From: an uncultured Collinsella sp.
Lineage (GTDB): Bacteria > Actinomycetota > Coriobacteriia > Coriobacteriales > Coriobacteriaceae
Assembly: GCA_902470765.1 (NCBI GenBank)
Contig: CABRHW010000010.1
Coordinates: 11,903-75,902 of the forward strand
Length of the DNA stretch: 64,000 nucleotides
Direction of reading: 5' to 3'
Shown: positions 6,965 through 15,300 of the stretch, piece by piece
Position numbering within the stretch: the first letter of the stretch is position 1
Layout: each line of letters begins with the position of its first letter
Translations under genes and position numbers: made by a program
The notes under the pieces: generated by a model
Database searches by the model: none
Seen by the model: the letters and a program-made list of their open reading frames with translations, nothing else
What the model was told of the DNA's origin: nothing

Positions 6965-8941
6965 ATGACCGATAGCATGCAGCAGATGGCGCTCGACACG
7001 CTCGGCGCCTATTTTGGCTACACCTCGTTTCGCCCGGGACAGGATCGCATGGTGGATGCGATCCTTGCCGGCCGCGATGCGCTCGGCGTTATGCCCACGG
7101 GCGCCGGCAAGTCCATTTGCTACCAGGTGCCCGCACTCATGCTGCCCGGCATCACCTTTGTGGTGAGCCCGTTGCTGTCGCTTATGGAGGACCAGACCCG
7201 CGCACTGCTCGCGGCGGGTGCGCGCCCCAGTTATCTCAACTCCAGCCTTACGCCGGCTCAGCAAAATACCGTGCTCAAGCGGGCGCGCGAGGGCCGTTAT
7301 CAGCTTATGTATGTGGCGCCCGAGCGCCTGCTCGAGCCGCGCTTTTTAGCCTTTGCGCAGGAAGCTGCGGCCGAAGGTGGCATTGGCGTTCCACTCGTGG
7401 CCATTGACGAGGCCCACTGCGTAAGCCAATGGGGCCAGGATTTCCGTCCCGCCTACCTGCAGATTCGCGAGTTTATCGATTCGCTGCCGCGGCGCCCGAT
7501 CGTGGCGGCGTTTACCGCCACGGCGACCGAGCGCGTGCGCGCCGATATCCAGCAAATGCTCGGCCTGCAAAACCCGGCGACCGTGGTGACGGGTTTTGAT
7601 CGCAAGAACCTCTACTTTGGTTGCGAGGAGATGGGCGACAAGGCCAAGGCCGCGTGGGTGCGTGACTACGTGATCGCGCATTCGAGCGAGAGCGGCATCG
7701 TGTATTGCTCGACCCGCAAGACGGTCGACGCGCTGGCCGCGGAGCTTGCCGAGGCACTGGGCCCCAGCGGCATTCGCGTGGGCCGCTACCATGCCGGCAT
7801 GGGCAACGACGCCCGCCGCCAGAGTCAGCGTGCCTTTATCGACGACGACATCCAGGTGATGGTTGCTACCAACGCCTTTGGCATGGGCATCGACAAGCCC
7901 AACGTGCGCTACGTGATTCACAACAACGTGCCCGAGAGCATCGAGGCATACTACCAGGAGGCGGGCCGCGCTGGCCGCGATGGCGATCCGGCCAGCTGCC
8001 ATCTGCTGTGGAACGGTAACGATTTTCGCATGCGCCGCTTTTTGATCGACCGCGGCGATGCGGCCGACGAGGCGCTTGACGACGAGCAGCGCGCGTGGGC
8101 GCTCCAGAACCGTTATCGCCTGCTCAGCCAGATGGAGGGCTACTGCAATACCACCGGCTGCCTGCGCGAATACATGCTGCGCTACTTTGGCGACGAGGCG
8201 GCGGCCGAGCATGCGGCAGCCGCCGCGGGCGGCACGGCAGACGACGCCGAGGGCTGCGGCAACTGCAGCAACTGTCTCACGCAGTTTGACGTCGAGGACG
8301 TCACCGATATGGCCCGCGCCGCTGTGCGCTATGTGGCCACGCGTCCCATGCGCTTTGGCAAGTCGCTGATCGCCGATGTGCTCCACGGCGGCAACACCGA
8401 GCGCATTCGCCAGATGCATCTGGACGAGGACCGCGGCTACGGTGAGCTGTCGAGCGAATCGGTCGGGTGCATCAAGGATATCATCGGCCAGCTGTGCGGC
8501 CGCGGCTATCTGGCCACCTCGCAGGGGCAGTACCCGGTCGTGGGGCTGGGCCCGCGTGCCGCCGAGGTCGAGGATGAGGCGTTTGCCTTTACCGTTAAGC
8601 GTCGCGCGTCCAAGCGCAAGGCCTCGGCCCGCGCCCGCCGCGCCGTCGATCTGCTGCGCGAGGAGGCCGAGCTGGATCAGCGCCCGCGCGTGGGCGACGA
8701 TGCCGAGCTGTTCGAGCGCCTGCGTGCCCTCCGCAAGGAGATTTCGACCGAGCTGGAGATGGCGCCGTACATGGTCTTTTCCGACAAGGCCCTGCGCGGC
8801 CTGTGCCGCCTGCGCCCGCAGACGCGCGACGAGCTGATCCAGGTCAACGGCATTGGCGAGAAAAAGGCCGACGCCTTTGGCGAGCAGTTTATGGCGGCAA
8901 TTGAAGAGTTTGAGTCCGAGCATGCGCGGGATGGAGCGTAA
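6965..8941 (+). CDS. recQ: ATP-dependent DNA helicase RecQ
   Basis: A 658-residue RecQ helicase that unwinds DNA 3' to 5' in recombination and repair. In order: Walker A GVMPTGAGKSICYQVPA (about residue 45), the DEAH box AIDEAHCVSQWGQDFRP, motif VI region ESIEAYYQEAGRAGRDG, the RecQ zinc-binding Cys residues (CNTTGC ... CGNCSNC, about residues 395-435), a winged-helix RQC region, and a C-terminal HRDC domain (about residues 575-650) containing LIQVNGIGEKKADAFG. Length fits the family (about 600-700). Only 3 bp separate its stop from the next GntR gene, so the two are probably co-transcribed, an unusual pairing. Confidence 0.96.
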   Translation: MTDSMQQMALDTLGAYFGYTSFRPGQDRMVDAILAGRDALGVMPTGAGKSICYQVPALMLPGITFVVSPLLSLMEDQTRALLAAGARPSYLNSSLTPAQQNTVLKRAREGRYQLMYVAPERLLEPRFLAFAQEAAAEGGIGVPLVAIDEAHCVSQWGQDFRPAYLQIREFIDSLPRRPIVAAFTATATERVRADIQQMLGLQNPATVVTGFDRKNLYFGCEEMGDKAKAAWVRDYVIAHSSESGIVYCSTRKTVDALAAELAEALGPSGIRVGRYHAGMGNDARRQSQRAFIDDDIQVMVATNAFGMGIDKPNVRYVIHNNVPESIEAYYQEAGRAGRDGDPASCHLLWNGNDFRMRRFLIDRGDAADEALDDEQRAWALQNRYRLLSQMEGYCNTTGCLREYMLRYFGDEAAAEHAAAAAGGTADDAEGCGNCSNCLTQFDVEDVTDMARAAVRYVATRPMRFGKSLIADVLHGGNTERIRQMHLDEDRGYGELSSESVGCIKDIIGQLCGRGYLATSQGQYPVVGLGPRAAEVEDEAFAFTVKRRASKRKASARARRAVDLLREEAELDQRPRVGDDAELFERLRALRKEISTELEMAPYMVFSDKALRGLCRLRPQTRDELIQVNGIGEKKADAFGEQFMAAIEEFESEHARDGA

Positions 8942-8944
8942 ACT

Positions 8945-9709
8945 ATGGCAACCGAGAGCAAAACCGAGCGTTCCGAGCGCGCCGAGGTGCCCGCCGTGCC
9001 GTTGTATCAGCAGGTTATGGACGACCTAAAGGGCGAGATCTCGCGCGGCGTGTATCCGACCGGCTCGCGCATTCCATCCGAGATGGAGCTCGCGAAGTCC
9101 TACGGCGTGGGGCGCATCACCGTGCGCCGCGCCATCGAGGAGCTGTCGCGCGCGGGGTATCTTAGCCGCCAGCAGGGGAGGGGTACCTTTGTGTGCGCTC
9201 CCAAGCTCAAGCGCAAGATTGTCCAGAAAGGCGATGTTCAGAGCTTTACCGATGGCTGCGTTGCAAACGATATGGTGCCGGGCGCGCGCCTGGTGTCGCG
9301 CACGGTGGTCGCGGCAACGCACGAGGATGCGGCATTCTTTGGCGTGGAGCCCGGCTGCGAGCTTATCGTGGTCGAGCGCGTGCGTACGGCCGACGGCGTC
9401 CCCGTCATGCTCGAGAACAACGCCTTTGTGCTTGCCGACCATCCGTATCTGCAAACACTGGCCGACGATGACCTTACCGACAATTCGATCTTTGCGCTTG
9501 TTGCCGAGCATTCGGGTCGTTCGCCGCTCAAATCCGATCCCTGCACGGTGGAGATTGCGCTTGCCGATGCTCAGGCGGCCCCGCTGCTCGAGGTTCCGAT
9601 CGGCGAGCCGCTCTTCTACATGGAGGCGTACTTTACCGATTTTGATGAGCAGCCTCTGCTGCTCGGTCGCCAAAAGATCGTGGGCTCGCGCTACGTGTTC
9701 GACATCTAA
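8945..9709 (+). CDS. GntR-family regulator, HutC/UTRA type (2)
   Basis: A 254-residue winged helix-turn-helix plus UTRA regulator. The DNA-binding part reads VPLYQQVMDDLKGEISRGVY ... IPSEMELAKSYGVGRITVRRAIEEL ... QQGRGTFV. The UTRA domain ends LLLGRQKIVGSRYVFDI, very like the paralogue at 5898. It starts 3 bp after recQ. Immediately downstream, ahead of the SIS gene at 9851, are two copies of ATAGRACAACATAGAAC around a TATAAA -10 element, which is the natural candidate operator. It most likely represses the SIS gene and possibly distant PTS genes; the effector would be a phosphorylated sugar derivative (inference). Confidence 0.9.
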   Translation: MATESKTERSERAEVPAVPLYQQVMDDLKGEISRGVYPTGSRIPSEMELAKSYGVGRITVRRAIEELSRAGYLSRQQGRGTFVCAPKLKRKIVQKGDVQSFTDGCVANDMVPGARLVSRTVVAATHEDAAFFGVEPGCELIVVERVRTADGVPVMLENNAFVLADHPYLQTLADDDLTDNSIFALVAEHSGRSPLKSDPCTVEIALADAQAAPLLEVPIGEPLFYMEAYFTDFDEQPLLLGRQKIVGSRYVFDI

Positions 9710-9718
9710 CGTTCATAG

Positions 9719-9797
9719 ATAGAACAACATAGAACAAATTTGCCGAAATGACTTTCCGAGCGATAGCTTGCGTGGTATAAATAGGACAACATAGAAC
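9719..9797 (+). promoter_or_regulatory. Duplicated operator around the promoter of SIS copy 2
   Basis: ATAGAACAACATAGAAC (9719-9735) and ATAGGACAACATAGAAC (9781-9797) are 62 bp apart, each holding two ATAGRAC half-sites 10 bp apart. A TATAAA -10 element sits at 9776-9781, so the second copy overlaps the likely transcription start. This suggests repression, probably by the adjacent GntR protein. Confidence 0.65.
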
Positions 9798-9850
9798 GAC
9801 CGCAGGTACAAGCTGTCGTCTAAAGGTGCCACACAAGGAGGAACATCAGT

Positions 9851-10819
9851 ATGAACGCACATGATCTGGTTCAGGAAATCATCGAGCGCAAGGGTAAGAT
9901 CGAGAACGTCTTTTGGATCGCCTGCGGCGGTTCGATGATCGACCTGATGCCGGCCAACGAGCTGCTCAAGCGCGAGGCCACCACGTTTACCTCCACGGTC
10001 TACACCGCGCGCGAGTTCTGCCTGATGGCCCCCAAGAGCCTCGGCGAGAAGTCGCTCGTCATCGCCTGCAGCCACAGCGGCAACACGCAGGAGGTCGTCG
10101 ACGGCTGCGAGATGGCGCTGGCCGCCGGCGCCGAGGTCGTTGCCATGACCGACTGCGAGGGCTCCAAGATCGACAACGGCAAGTGGACCACCTGGGTCTA
10201 CCCCTGGGGCGAGGGCGTGTCGCAGGCCGAGGTCCCGCAGGGCATCGGCGTTCTGATGGCTGCCGAGCTGCTCGACCAGCAGGAGGGTTACGAGGCGCTC
10301 GCCGACATGTACGAAGGCCTTAAGCAGATGGACGCGCTGCTGCCTGCCGCCCGCGAGAAGGTCAACGCCGAGCTGGGCGCCCGCTTTGCCGAGCTCTGCC
10401 AGCAGCACAAGTTCTTCTACATCCTGGGTTCCGGCCCCAACTTTAGCCAGACCTACGCCATGGCCATCTGCTCGCTCATGGAGATGCAGTGGCAGCACTG
10501 CTGCTACATCCACTCCGGCGAGTACTTCCACGGCCCCTTCGAGGCCACCGAGCCCGGCGTGTTCTACTTTGTGCAGCTCGGCGCAGGCGAGTGCCGCCCC
10601 ATGGAGGAGCGCGCGCTTGCGTTCCTCAACACGCACACCGACACGCTCATGGTGCTCGATGCGCTTGAGTACGGCGTGGGCGAGGTGCCCGCTAGCGTGC
10701 GTTCGTTCCTGGAGCCGATCTTCTTCTATGCGATGAGCTGCGAGCTGCGCGCCGCCCGCGGCAAGGTCTTCGACCACAGCCCCGAGTTCCGCCGCTACAT
10801 GGGCGTCGAGCAGTACTAG
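9851..10819 (+). CDS. SIS-domain protein, FrlB-like deglycase, copy 2
   Basis: A 322-residue double-SIS protein, the one in the window most like E. coli fructoselysine-6-phosphate deglycase FrlB. Landmarks are NVFWIACGGSMIDLMPANELL, the phosphate loop ACSHSGNTQEVV, HSGEYFHGPFEATEPGVFYF (FrlB: GEFRHGPLEIVEPGVPF), and the terminal FDHSPEFRRYMGVEQY (FrlB: HNPDERRYYGGLVEY). The AGGAGG ribosome site is 8 nt from the ATG. It has its own regulated promoter and a strong terminator, so it is monocistronic, unlike the two SIS genes beside PTS genes. FrlB-like enzymes release lysine and glucose 6-phosphate; the true substrate here is untested. Confidence 0.85.
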   Translation: MNAHDLVQEIIERKGKIENVFWIACGGSMIDLMPANELLKREATTFTSTVYTAREFCLMAPKSLGEKSLVIACSHSGNTQEVVDGCEMALAAGAEVVAMTDCEGSKIDNGKWTTWVYPWGEGVSQAEVPQGIGVLMAAELLDQQEGYEALADMYEGLKQMDALLPAAREKVNAELGARFAELCQQHKFFYILGSGPNFSQTYAMAICSLMEMQWQHCCYIHSGEYFHGPFEATEPGVFYFVQLGAGECRPMEERALAFLNTHTDTLMVLDALEYGVGEVPASVRSFLEPIFFYAMSCELRAARGKVFDHSPEFRRYMGVEQY

Positions 10820-10868
10820 GTACCGGGAAAAGCATTCACCTTCGATTCGCAAGGGCACTGCGTGAGTC

Positions 10869-10908
10869 AAAAAAGCGGGCCGCGCCGGGGATTTCCGGCG
10901 CGGCCCGC
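10869..10908 (-). terminator. Terminator between SIS copy 2 and the dehydrogenase
   Basis: GCGGGCCGCGCCGG pairs perfectly with CCGGCGCGGCCCGC. The six A before it on the plus strand give a U-run for the minus-strand dehydrogenase. It may also slow read-through from the plus strand. Confidence 0.88.
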
Positions 10909-10951
10909 TTAGTATCGCGTTTAGATTCGCAAGGTTGCGGCAGCGTACTGC

Positions 10952-11929
10952 CTACTTTGCGTCGTAGGCCTCGGCATCCCACCAGTCGAGCTGGGCGATG
11001 TTGTCGCGGATGTGCTGGCAGCTCTTGTGGAAGCCCTCGATCTCGTATTCGGACAGGTCTAGCGTGTAGACCTCCTCGACGCCCTCGGCACCGATCACGC
11101 ACGGCAGGGAGGTGAAGATGCCCTCCTCGCCATACTGGCCGGTCATGAGCGTAGAGGCCGAAAGCACGGCGTGCTCGTTGTGCAGAACGGCGGCGCAGAC
11201 GCGCGCGGCGGAGTTGGCGACGGCGTACTCGGTGCACTGCTTGCCCTGGTAGGTAACATAGCCGCCCTTGCGCGCGAGCTCCTCGACCTCCATGTGGTCG
11301 AAGGCGTACTTGTCGGGGTTCTCGGCCTGAAGCTCGTTGAGGCTCTTGCCGGCGATGGTTGCTGCCTTAAAGGCGGCCAGCTGGCTAAAGCCGTGCTCGC
11401 CGATCATGTAGGCGTCGATGGACTTGGGGCTCACGCCGACCTTCTTGGAGATCTCGGTGCGCAGGCGGGCGGAGTCCAGACCGCAGCCCGAGCCGATGAT
11501 CTTCTTGGGATCGTAGCCGGTCAGGTGCCACAGCTCGGTGCACACGACGTCGCAGGGGTTGGAGATGCTCACGAAGATGCCGTCGAAGCCGGCGTCGACG
11601 ATGCGCTTGGCAAAGGTGCGGGCGGCGTCGGTGGTAAAGAACAGCTCACCGTCGCGGTTGCCAGCGGCCAGCGCGACCTTGCCGGCGGCGTTGACGATGA
11701 CGTCGCAGCAGGCCAGCTCCTCGTAGTGGTCGTAGCAGTTGACGATCTTGGTGTTGTACGGGACAAACGAAAGGGAGTCGCGCAGGTCCTGGACCTCGGA
11801 CGTCACCTTGGCCTCGTTGATATCGCACAGGTACAGCTCGTCGGCAATGCCCTGCATAAGCAGGCTATTGGCGACATGTGCTCCTACGTGGCCCTGGCCG
11901 ACCACACCGATCTTACGCGTCTGGTACAT
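10952..11929 (-). CDS. L-lactate/malate dehydrogenase family, L-2-hydroxyisocaproate dehydrogenase-like
   Basis: A 325-residue NAD-dependent L-2-hydroxyacid dehydrogenase. The Rossmann start is KIGVVGQGHVGAHVANSLL, the catalytic His is in MIGEHGFSQ, and the substrate-orienting Arg is in LDSARLRTEI. The specificity loop reads AAGNRDGELFFTTDAA and matches the GDRFAELKFTSS loop of Lactobacillus L-2-hydroxyisocaproate dehydrogenase better than the QxxGESR loop of true lactate dehydrogenases. EELARKGGYVTYQGKQ also matches that enzyme. The ATG at 11929 follows GAAAGGA; a longer upstream frame is non-coding. The likely role is reduction of 2-oxo acids from amino-acid breakdown, but lactate cannot be excluded. 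Confidence 0.87.
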   Translation of the reverse strand: MYQTRKIGVVGQGHVGAHVANSLLMQGIADELYLCDINEAKVTSEVQDLRDSLSFVPYNTKIVNCYDHYEELACCDVIVNAAGKVALAAGNRDGELFFTTDAARTFAKRIVDAGFDGIFVSISNPCDVVCTELWHLTGYDPKKIIGSGCGLDSARLRTEISKKVGVSPKSIDAYMIGEHGFSQLAAFKAATIAGKSLNELQAENPDKYAFDHMEVEELARKGGYVTYQGKQCTEYAVANSAARVCAAVLHNEHAVLSASTLMTGQYGEEGIFTSLPCVIGAEGVEEVYTLDLSEYEIEGFHKSCQHIRDNIAQLDWWDAEAYDAK

Positions 11930-12140
11930 ATATGTATCCTTTCGGCCGAGTTTTTCGCGTCGAACCATTGTAGCGTCCTGCTGCCACTTTGCTAGGCTAA
12001 AGCGCCGTAGATTTTTGGGACATGCCTTAATCTCTACTTTTGGAGTGATTTGGGCCGCTGACGGCATCGCTGGGCGATGTGCTCGCGCGGATGGGGCCGC
12101 TCGTTGTACCATAGCTGCAACTGACTCGTAAGGAGCATCC

Positions 12141-13067
12141 ATGCCCATTCGCATTCCCGACGCCCTCCCTGCCGCCGCGCAGCTCGAGAGCGAGAACATC
12201 TTTGTCATGACCGAGTACCGCGCGCTGCACCAGGACATCCGTCCGCTGCGCGTGCTCATCCTCAACCTCATGCCCACCAAAATCGCCACCGAGACACAGA
12301 TCATGCGCAAGCTCTCCAACACGCCGCTGCAGGTGGAGGTGGACCTGCTGCGCACCAAGACGCACGAGGCCACGCACGTGAGCGCCGGCCACCTGGAGAC
12401 GTTTTACCGCACATTCGACGACATCCGCGACATCCACTACGACGGCCTGATCATCACGGGCGCGCCGGTGGAGCAGATGCCGTTCGAGGAGGTCGACTAC
12501 TGGCCCGAGCTCTGCCAGATCATGGATTGGTCCACTACGCACGTGCACTCTACGCTGCACATTTGCTGGGGCGCGCAGGCTGGCCTGTATCACCATTACG
12601 GCATTCAGAAGTACGACCTGCCGGCAAAGGCGAGCGGCGTGTTCGAGCATTATCTGGTGAAGCCGCAAAGCCCGCTGGTCCGCGGCTTCGACGACCGCTT
12701 CTATGCCGTGCATTCGCGCAACACCGATGTGCGCCGCGAGGACGTGGAGGCTGAGCCGCAGCTTGAGGTCGTGGCCGTGTCCGACGAGGTAGGCCTATAC
12801 ATCGTCAAGTCGACCGACAGCCGCCGTTTCTTTGTCTTTGGCCATCCCGAGTACGATGCCGACACATTGCGCCTGGAGTACGAGCGCGACGTGAAGCGCG
12901 GGCTTAATCCTGAGGTGCCGGCACATTACTTCCCGGGCGATGACCCCACGGCCGAGCCGCGTAACGTCTGGCGCAGTCAGGCTCAGCTGTTCTACACCAA
13001 CTGGCTCAACTACTACGTCTACCAGACCACGCCCTACGACCTGGCCCGCGCTGGCGAGGAGCACTAG
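12141..13067 (+). CDS. metAA: Homoserine O-acetyltransferase (MetA family)
   Basis: A 308-residue MetA-type acyltransferase, the first committed step of methionine synthesis. Catalytic residues fall at the family positions: Cys142 in HICWGAQAG, with His235 and Glu237 in FGHPEYDA. Residue 111 is Glu in [17 protein letters not shown]. In this family Glu111 is associated with acetyl-CoA use, while E. coli MetA has Gly there and uses succinyl-CoA. I therefore call it an O-acetyltransferase despite the frequent O-succinyltransferase label. It is monocistronic with an AAGGAG site. I see no recognisable SAM riboswitch in the 210 bp before it. Confidence 0.93.
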   Translation: MPIRIPDALPAAAQLESENIFVMTEYRALHQDIRPLRVLILNLMPTKIATETQIMRKLSNTPLQVEVDLLRTKTHEATHVSAGHLETFYRTFDDIRDIHYDGLIITGAPVEQMPFEEVDYWPELCQIMDWSTTHVHSTLHICWGAQAGLYHHYGIQKYDLPAKASGVFEHYLVKPQSPLVRGFDDRFYAVHSRNTDVRREDVEAEPQLEVVAVSDEVGLYIVKSTDSRRFFVFGHPEYDADTLRLEYERDVKRGLNPEVPAHYFPGDDPTAEPRNVWRSQAQLFYTNWLNYYVYQTTPYDLARAGEEH

Positions 13068-13116
13068 GCCGCTGTCGTGGCTGTGGCTGCGGCGGTTACC
13101 GTGGCCGCTACGCGAC

Positions 13117-13209
13117 GAGCGTGGATAATCGGACGCATGTTGAATGAGCGTGGATAATCTCCCACTTTTGGTCGAGGAACAGGCCCAAAGTGGGAGATTT
13201 TCCACGCTC
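13117..13209. repeat. GAGCGTGGATAATC repeat plus hairpin, upstream block
   Basis: Lies in the 438-bp gene-free stretch 13068-13505. Two GAGCGTGG units start at 13117 and 13146 (29 bp apart). The second begins a 26-bp arm (GAGCGTGGATAATCTCCCAC and on) that pairs almost perfectly with 13184-13209. A larger version stands on the other side of the next gene at 14495-14659. Confidence 0.8.
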
Positions 13210-13415
13210 GATTTTTCTGCGGCTGTCGTAGGCGGCAGCACCACGCGTCGAGTGTTTACGGACAGCATCGCAAACTAGGTAGTTTCGAGCCACAGCATAT
13301 TTTCTTTTAAGGAAATCGACGGCTTTTGAGGCATAAAGATGTGGAGACAGGGATCTCTGGACAACCGCTCTACCTGCGGATATAGAGCATTGGCCTAAAA
13401 CGTCCAAAACCGTCA

Positions 13416-13450
13416 AGCATTTGGTCAGCTGCTGGACAGCATTTGGTCAG
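13416..13450 (+). promoter_or_regulatory. Direct repeat AGCATTTGGTCAG x2, possible operator
   Basis: Two identical 13-mers start at 13416 and 13438, 22 bp apart (two helical turns), 56 bp before the AbiEi-like gene. TTTGGTCAGC also occurs before the Tad operon near 47410. The regulator is unknown. Confidence 0.45.
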
Positions 13451-13505
13451 ACTTCGCATGAAACCGTCTGGTACGTTGGCGCCGTTCCAAGAGTTTGGAG
13501 GCGAC

Positions 13506-14468
13506 ATGGCAAACATGACGGCGAATCAAAGACTTGCAGGTCACATTAAGGCATGCGAACAGCAGATGAGCTGCGTGTACGCGCGAACTGCGGCGGAGGC
13601 AAAGCAGATTGAGCGACGGGTGGCGGCGGGAAGTCTCGAGGCGGTCATGCCAGGGCTGTATGCGCGTCCGGAATATTGGTCCGAACTCAAGTTTCGACAG
13701 CGTTATCTGCATCGGGTGCGGGCCCTTGCGCAAAAGCATCCCGACTGGACGTTTTGCTCCTATACGGCGGCTGTTATCTATGGCCTTTCGGTTTCGCATA
13801 CCAATTTGACGCACATCCATATCGCCGTGGCACCGGCACAATCAACGACGCCGGGCTCTCAGGTCGTTCGCCATCGTTATGTTCGTCAAACACGGGCCAC
13901 CCAGATGGACATTGCCGTGACCGATATCGATCAAACGATTACGGATTGCCTGGTCGATGCATCGTTTGTCGAGGGACTGATCATTGCGGACTCGGCGCTT
14001 CATGAGCAGCTGTTGTCGAAGGAGCATCTCGTTGAGGCAGTCAACAAGCTTGGCTTAAATCGTCGCGGTGTTGTGACGGCGCGCAGGGTTGCACGGTATG
14101 CCGATGGCCTGTCGGAAAGCGGTGGCGAGTCCAAGGCGCGCGCCCTGATGATCGAGCGCGGCTGGCAGACGCCGGAGCTGCAAATTGAGCTGTTCGACCC
14201 GGTTGAGCCGGGACGGCCGTATCGCGTCGACTACTTGTGGCGCGTGGAAGATCGGCTGATCATCGGGGAATTTGACGGATTCGTTAAAAGCGAGAAGGCA
14301 GCGGAGGAGGGCAAGCTCGCAAAGGCGCAGTTTGATGAGCGCCAGCGCGAGTCGAGGCTTTCGCTGCTTGATAACTGCAGGATCGTGCGCTTGTGCTGGG
14401 ATGATCTGAGGGATCCGGTAAAGCTCGATCGCAAGCTCAAAGTTGCCGGCGTGCCGCGTGCATGTTGA
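13506..14468 (+). CDS. AbiEi-like N-terminal domain plus DUF559/PD-(D/E)XK-like C-terminal domain
   Basis: A 320-residue protein common in Actinobacteria but of unproven function. Residues 1-190 resemble the AbiEi antitoxin family: a winged-helix start (ARTAAEAKQIERRVAAGSLEAVMPGLYARPEYW), a TFCSYTAAVIYGLSV region, and VTDIDQTITDCLVDASF. Residues 195-320 resemble the endonuclease fold of DUF559/Vsr-like proteins, with Glu in SGGESKARALM, Asp in YRVDYLWRV and Glu in IIGEFDGFVK as candidate metal ligands. The start at 13506 follows GGAGG; the longer frame has no ribosome site. No AbiEii toxin partner lies beside it. It is bracketed by tandem GAGCGTGG repeats, which suggests a mobile or defence-related context. 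Confidence 0.7.
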   Translation: MANMTANQRLAGHIKACEQQMSCVYARTAAEAKQIERRVAAGSLEAVMPGLYARPEYWSELKFRQRYLHRVRALAQKHPDWTFCSYTAAVIYGLSVSHTNLTHIHIAVAPAQSTTPGSQVVRHRYVRQTRATQMDIAVTDIDQTITDCLVDASFVEGLIIADSALHEQLLSKEHLVEAVNKLGLNRRGVVTARRVARYADGLSESGGESKARALMIERGWQTPELQIELFDPVEPGRPYRVDYLWRVEDRLIIGEFDGFVKSEKAAEEGKLAKAQFDERQRESRLSLLDNCRIVRLCWDDLRDPVKLDRKLKVAGVPRAC

Positions 14469-14494
14469 GGCGGTTGCGGGGCGTTAAGCTGCAC

Positions 14495-14659
14495 GAGCGT
14501 GGATAATCGGACACACGAGCGTGGAAATCTGGACGCGCGTTGATTGAGCGTGGATTTTCAGACATGCGAGCGTGGATTATCGGACGTTTGTATAATGAGC
14601 GTGGATAATCTCCCGTTTTTTGCCCCCGAACAGTCCCAAAGTGGGAGTTTTTCCACGCT
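14495..14659. repeat. Five GAGCGTGG tandem repeats plus hairpin, downstream block
   Basis: GAGCGTGG units start at 14495, 14517, 14546, 14568 and 14597, spaced 22, 29, 22 and 29 bp. The last unit opens a hairpin (GAGCGTGGATAATCTCCC with GGGAGTTTTTCCACGCT, ending about 14659). The single 3' arm could in principle pair with any of the five 5' units. The block fills the gap between the AbiEi-like gene and 5-formyl-THF cyclo-ligase. Confidence 0.82.
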
Positions 14660-14686
14660 TATCTTGCGGGTGCGATACAACGACAT

Positions 14687-15283
14687 TTAGGCGCTGACGA
14701 TGTTGGGCAGCGGCAGGTCGTGGACGTCGGTGGGGACGTGGTCGATGCGCTGTTCGTCAAAGGCGATGCCGACGATTTGACATGCGGGCGAGAGCATGGA
14801 CAGGTAACGGTCGTAGCAGCCGCCGCCGTAGCCCAGGCGCGCGCCGGTTTGGTCGAAGGCCACGAGCGGCACAACAATCATGTCGAGTGCTTCGGCAGGC
14901 ACGATGGGGAAGCGGTTGCTGCCGATGTCCGCGGCAGCGAAGGTTCGCGTGGGATGAGTGATAAACGGAGCCGCGGACGCATCGTCGGCGGCAACTGCCC
15001 GCATGCACATACGCTGGCCACAAGCTGCGGCTTCGGCTGCCGAGAGCATGCACGGATAGGCTGCGCGCCAGCCGCGCGCGGCGGCCGCAGCGGCAAACGC
15101 GGCAGGGTCTGCCTCGGAACCCATCGCGGCATAGACGGCAACGGTGCGCGGCGCCGCGGCATCCAAGCGGCCCAGCAGCTCAACCAGCCGCGTGCAAATG
15201 ACAGCAGACTTTGCCTTCCGAACATCCAAATCAATCGCATCGCGCCGAGCAATTACCGCCCGCCGCAACTCAGCCTTATCCAT
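14687..15283 (-). CDS. 5-formyltetrahydrofolate cyclo-ligase
   Basis: A 198-residue enzyme converting 5-formyl-THF and ATP to 5,10-methenyl-THF. Family marks are MDKAELRRAVIARRDAI at the N-terminus (about residues 1-17), SNRFPIVPAEALDMIVVPLVAFDQTGARLGYGGGCYDRYL (ATP/folate site, about residues 127-166), and a C-terminal HVPTDVHDLPLPNIVSA. The ATG at 15283 was chosen over an upstream one because it begins the conserved domain and is preceded by a GGGGGAGGGGG purine tract. Copy C of the 46-nt repeat lies directly upstream. The downstream neighbour on the complementary strand converges on it. Confidence 0.9.
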   Translation of the reverse strand: MDKAELRRAVIARRDAIDLDVRKAKSAVICTRLVELLGRLDAAAPRTVAVYAAMGSEADPAAFAAAAAARGWRAAYPCMLSAAEAAACGQRMCMRAVAADDASAAPFITHPTRTFAAADIGSNRFPIVPAEALDMIVVPLVAFDQTGARLGYGGGCYDRYLSMLSPACQIVGIAFDEQRIDHVPTDVHDLPLPNIVSA

Positions 15284-15300
15284 CCTAGCCCCCTCCCCCA

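Noticed and set aside
11930..12140. SAM-type riboswitch before metAA
   Set aside because: I looked for a conserved leader structure and terminator and saw none; the region appears to be an ordinary divergent promoter region.
13117..14659. CRISPR array interpretation of the GAGCGTGG repeats
   Set aside because: The repeated unit is only about 14 nt, spacers are 8-15 nt, and there are no cas genes.
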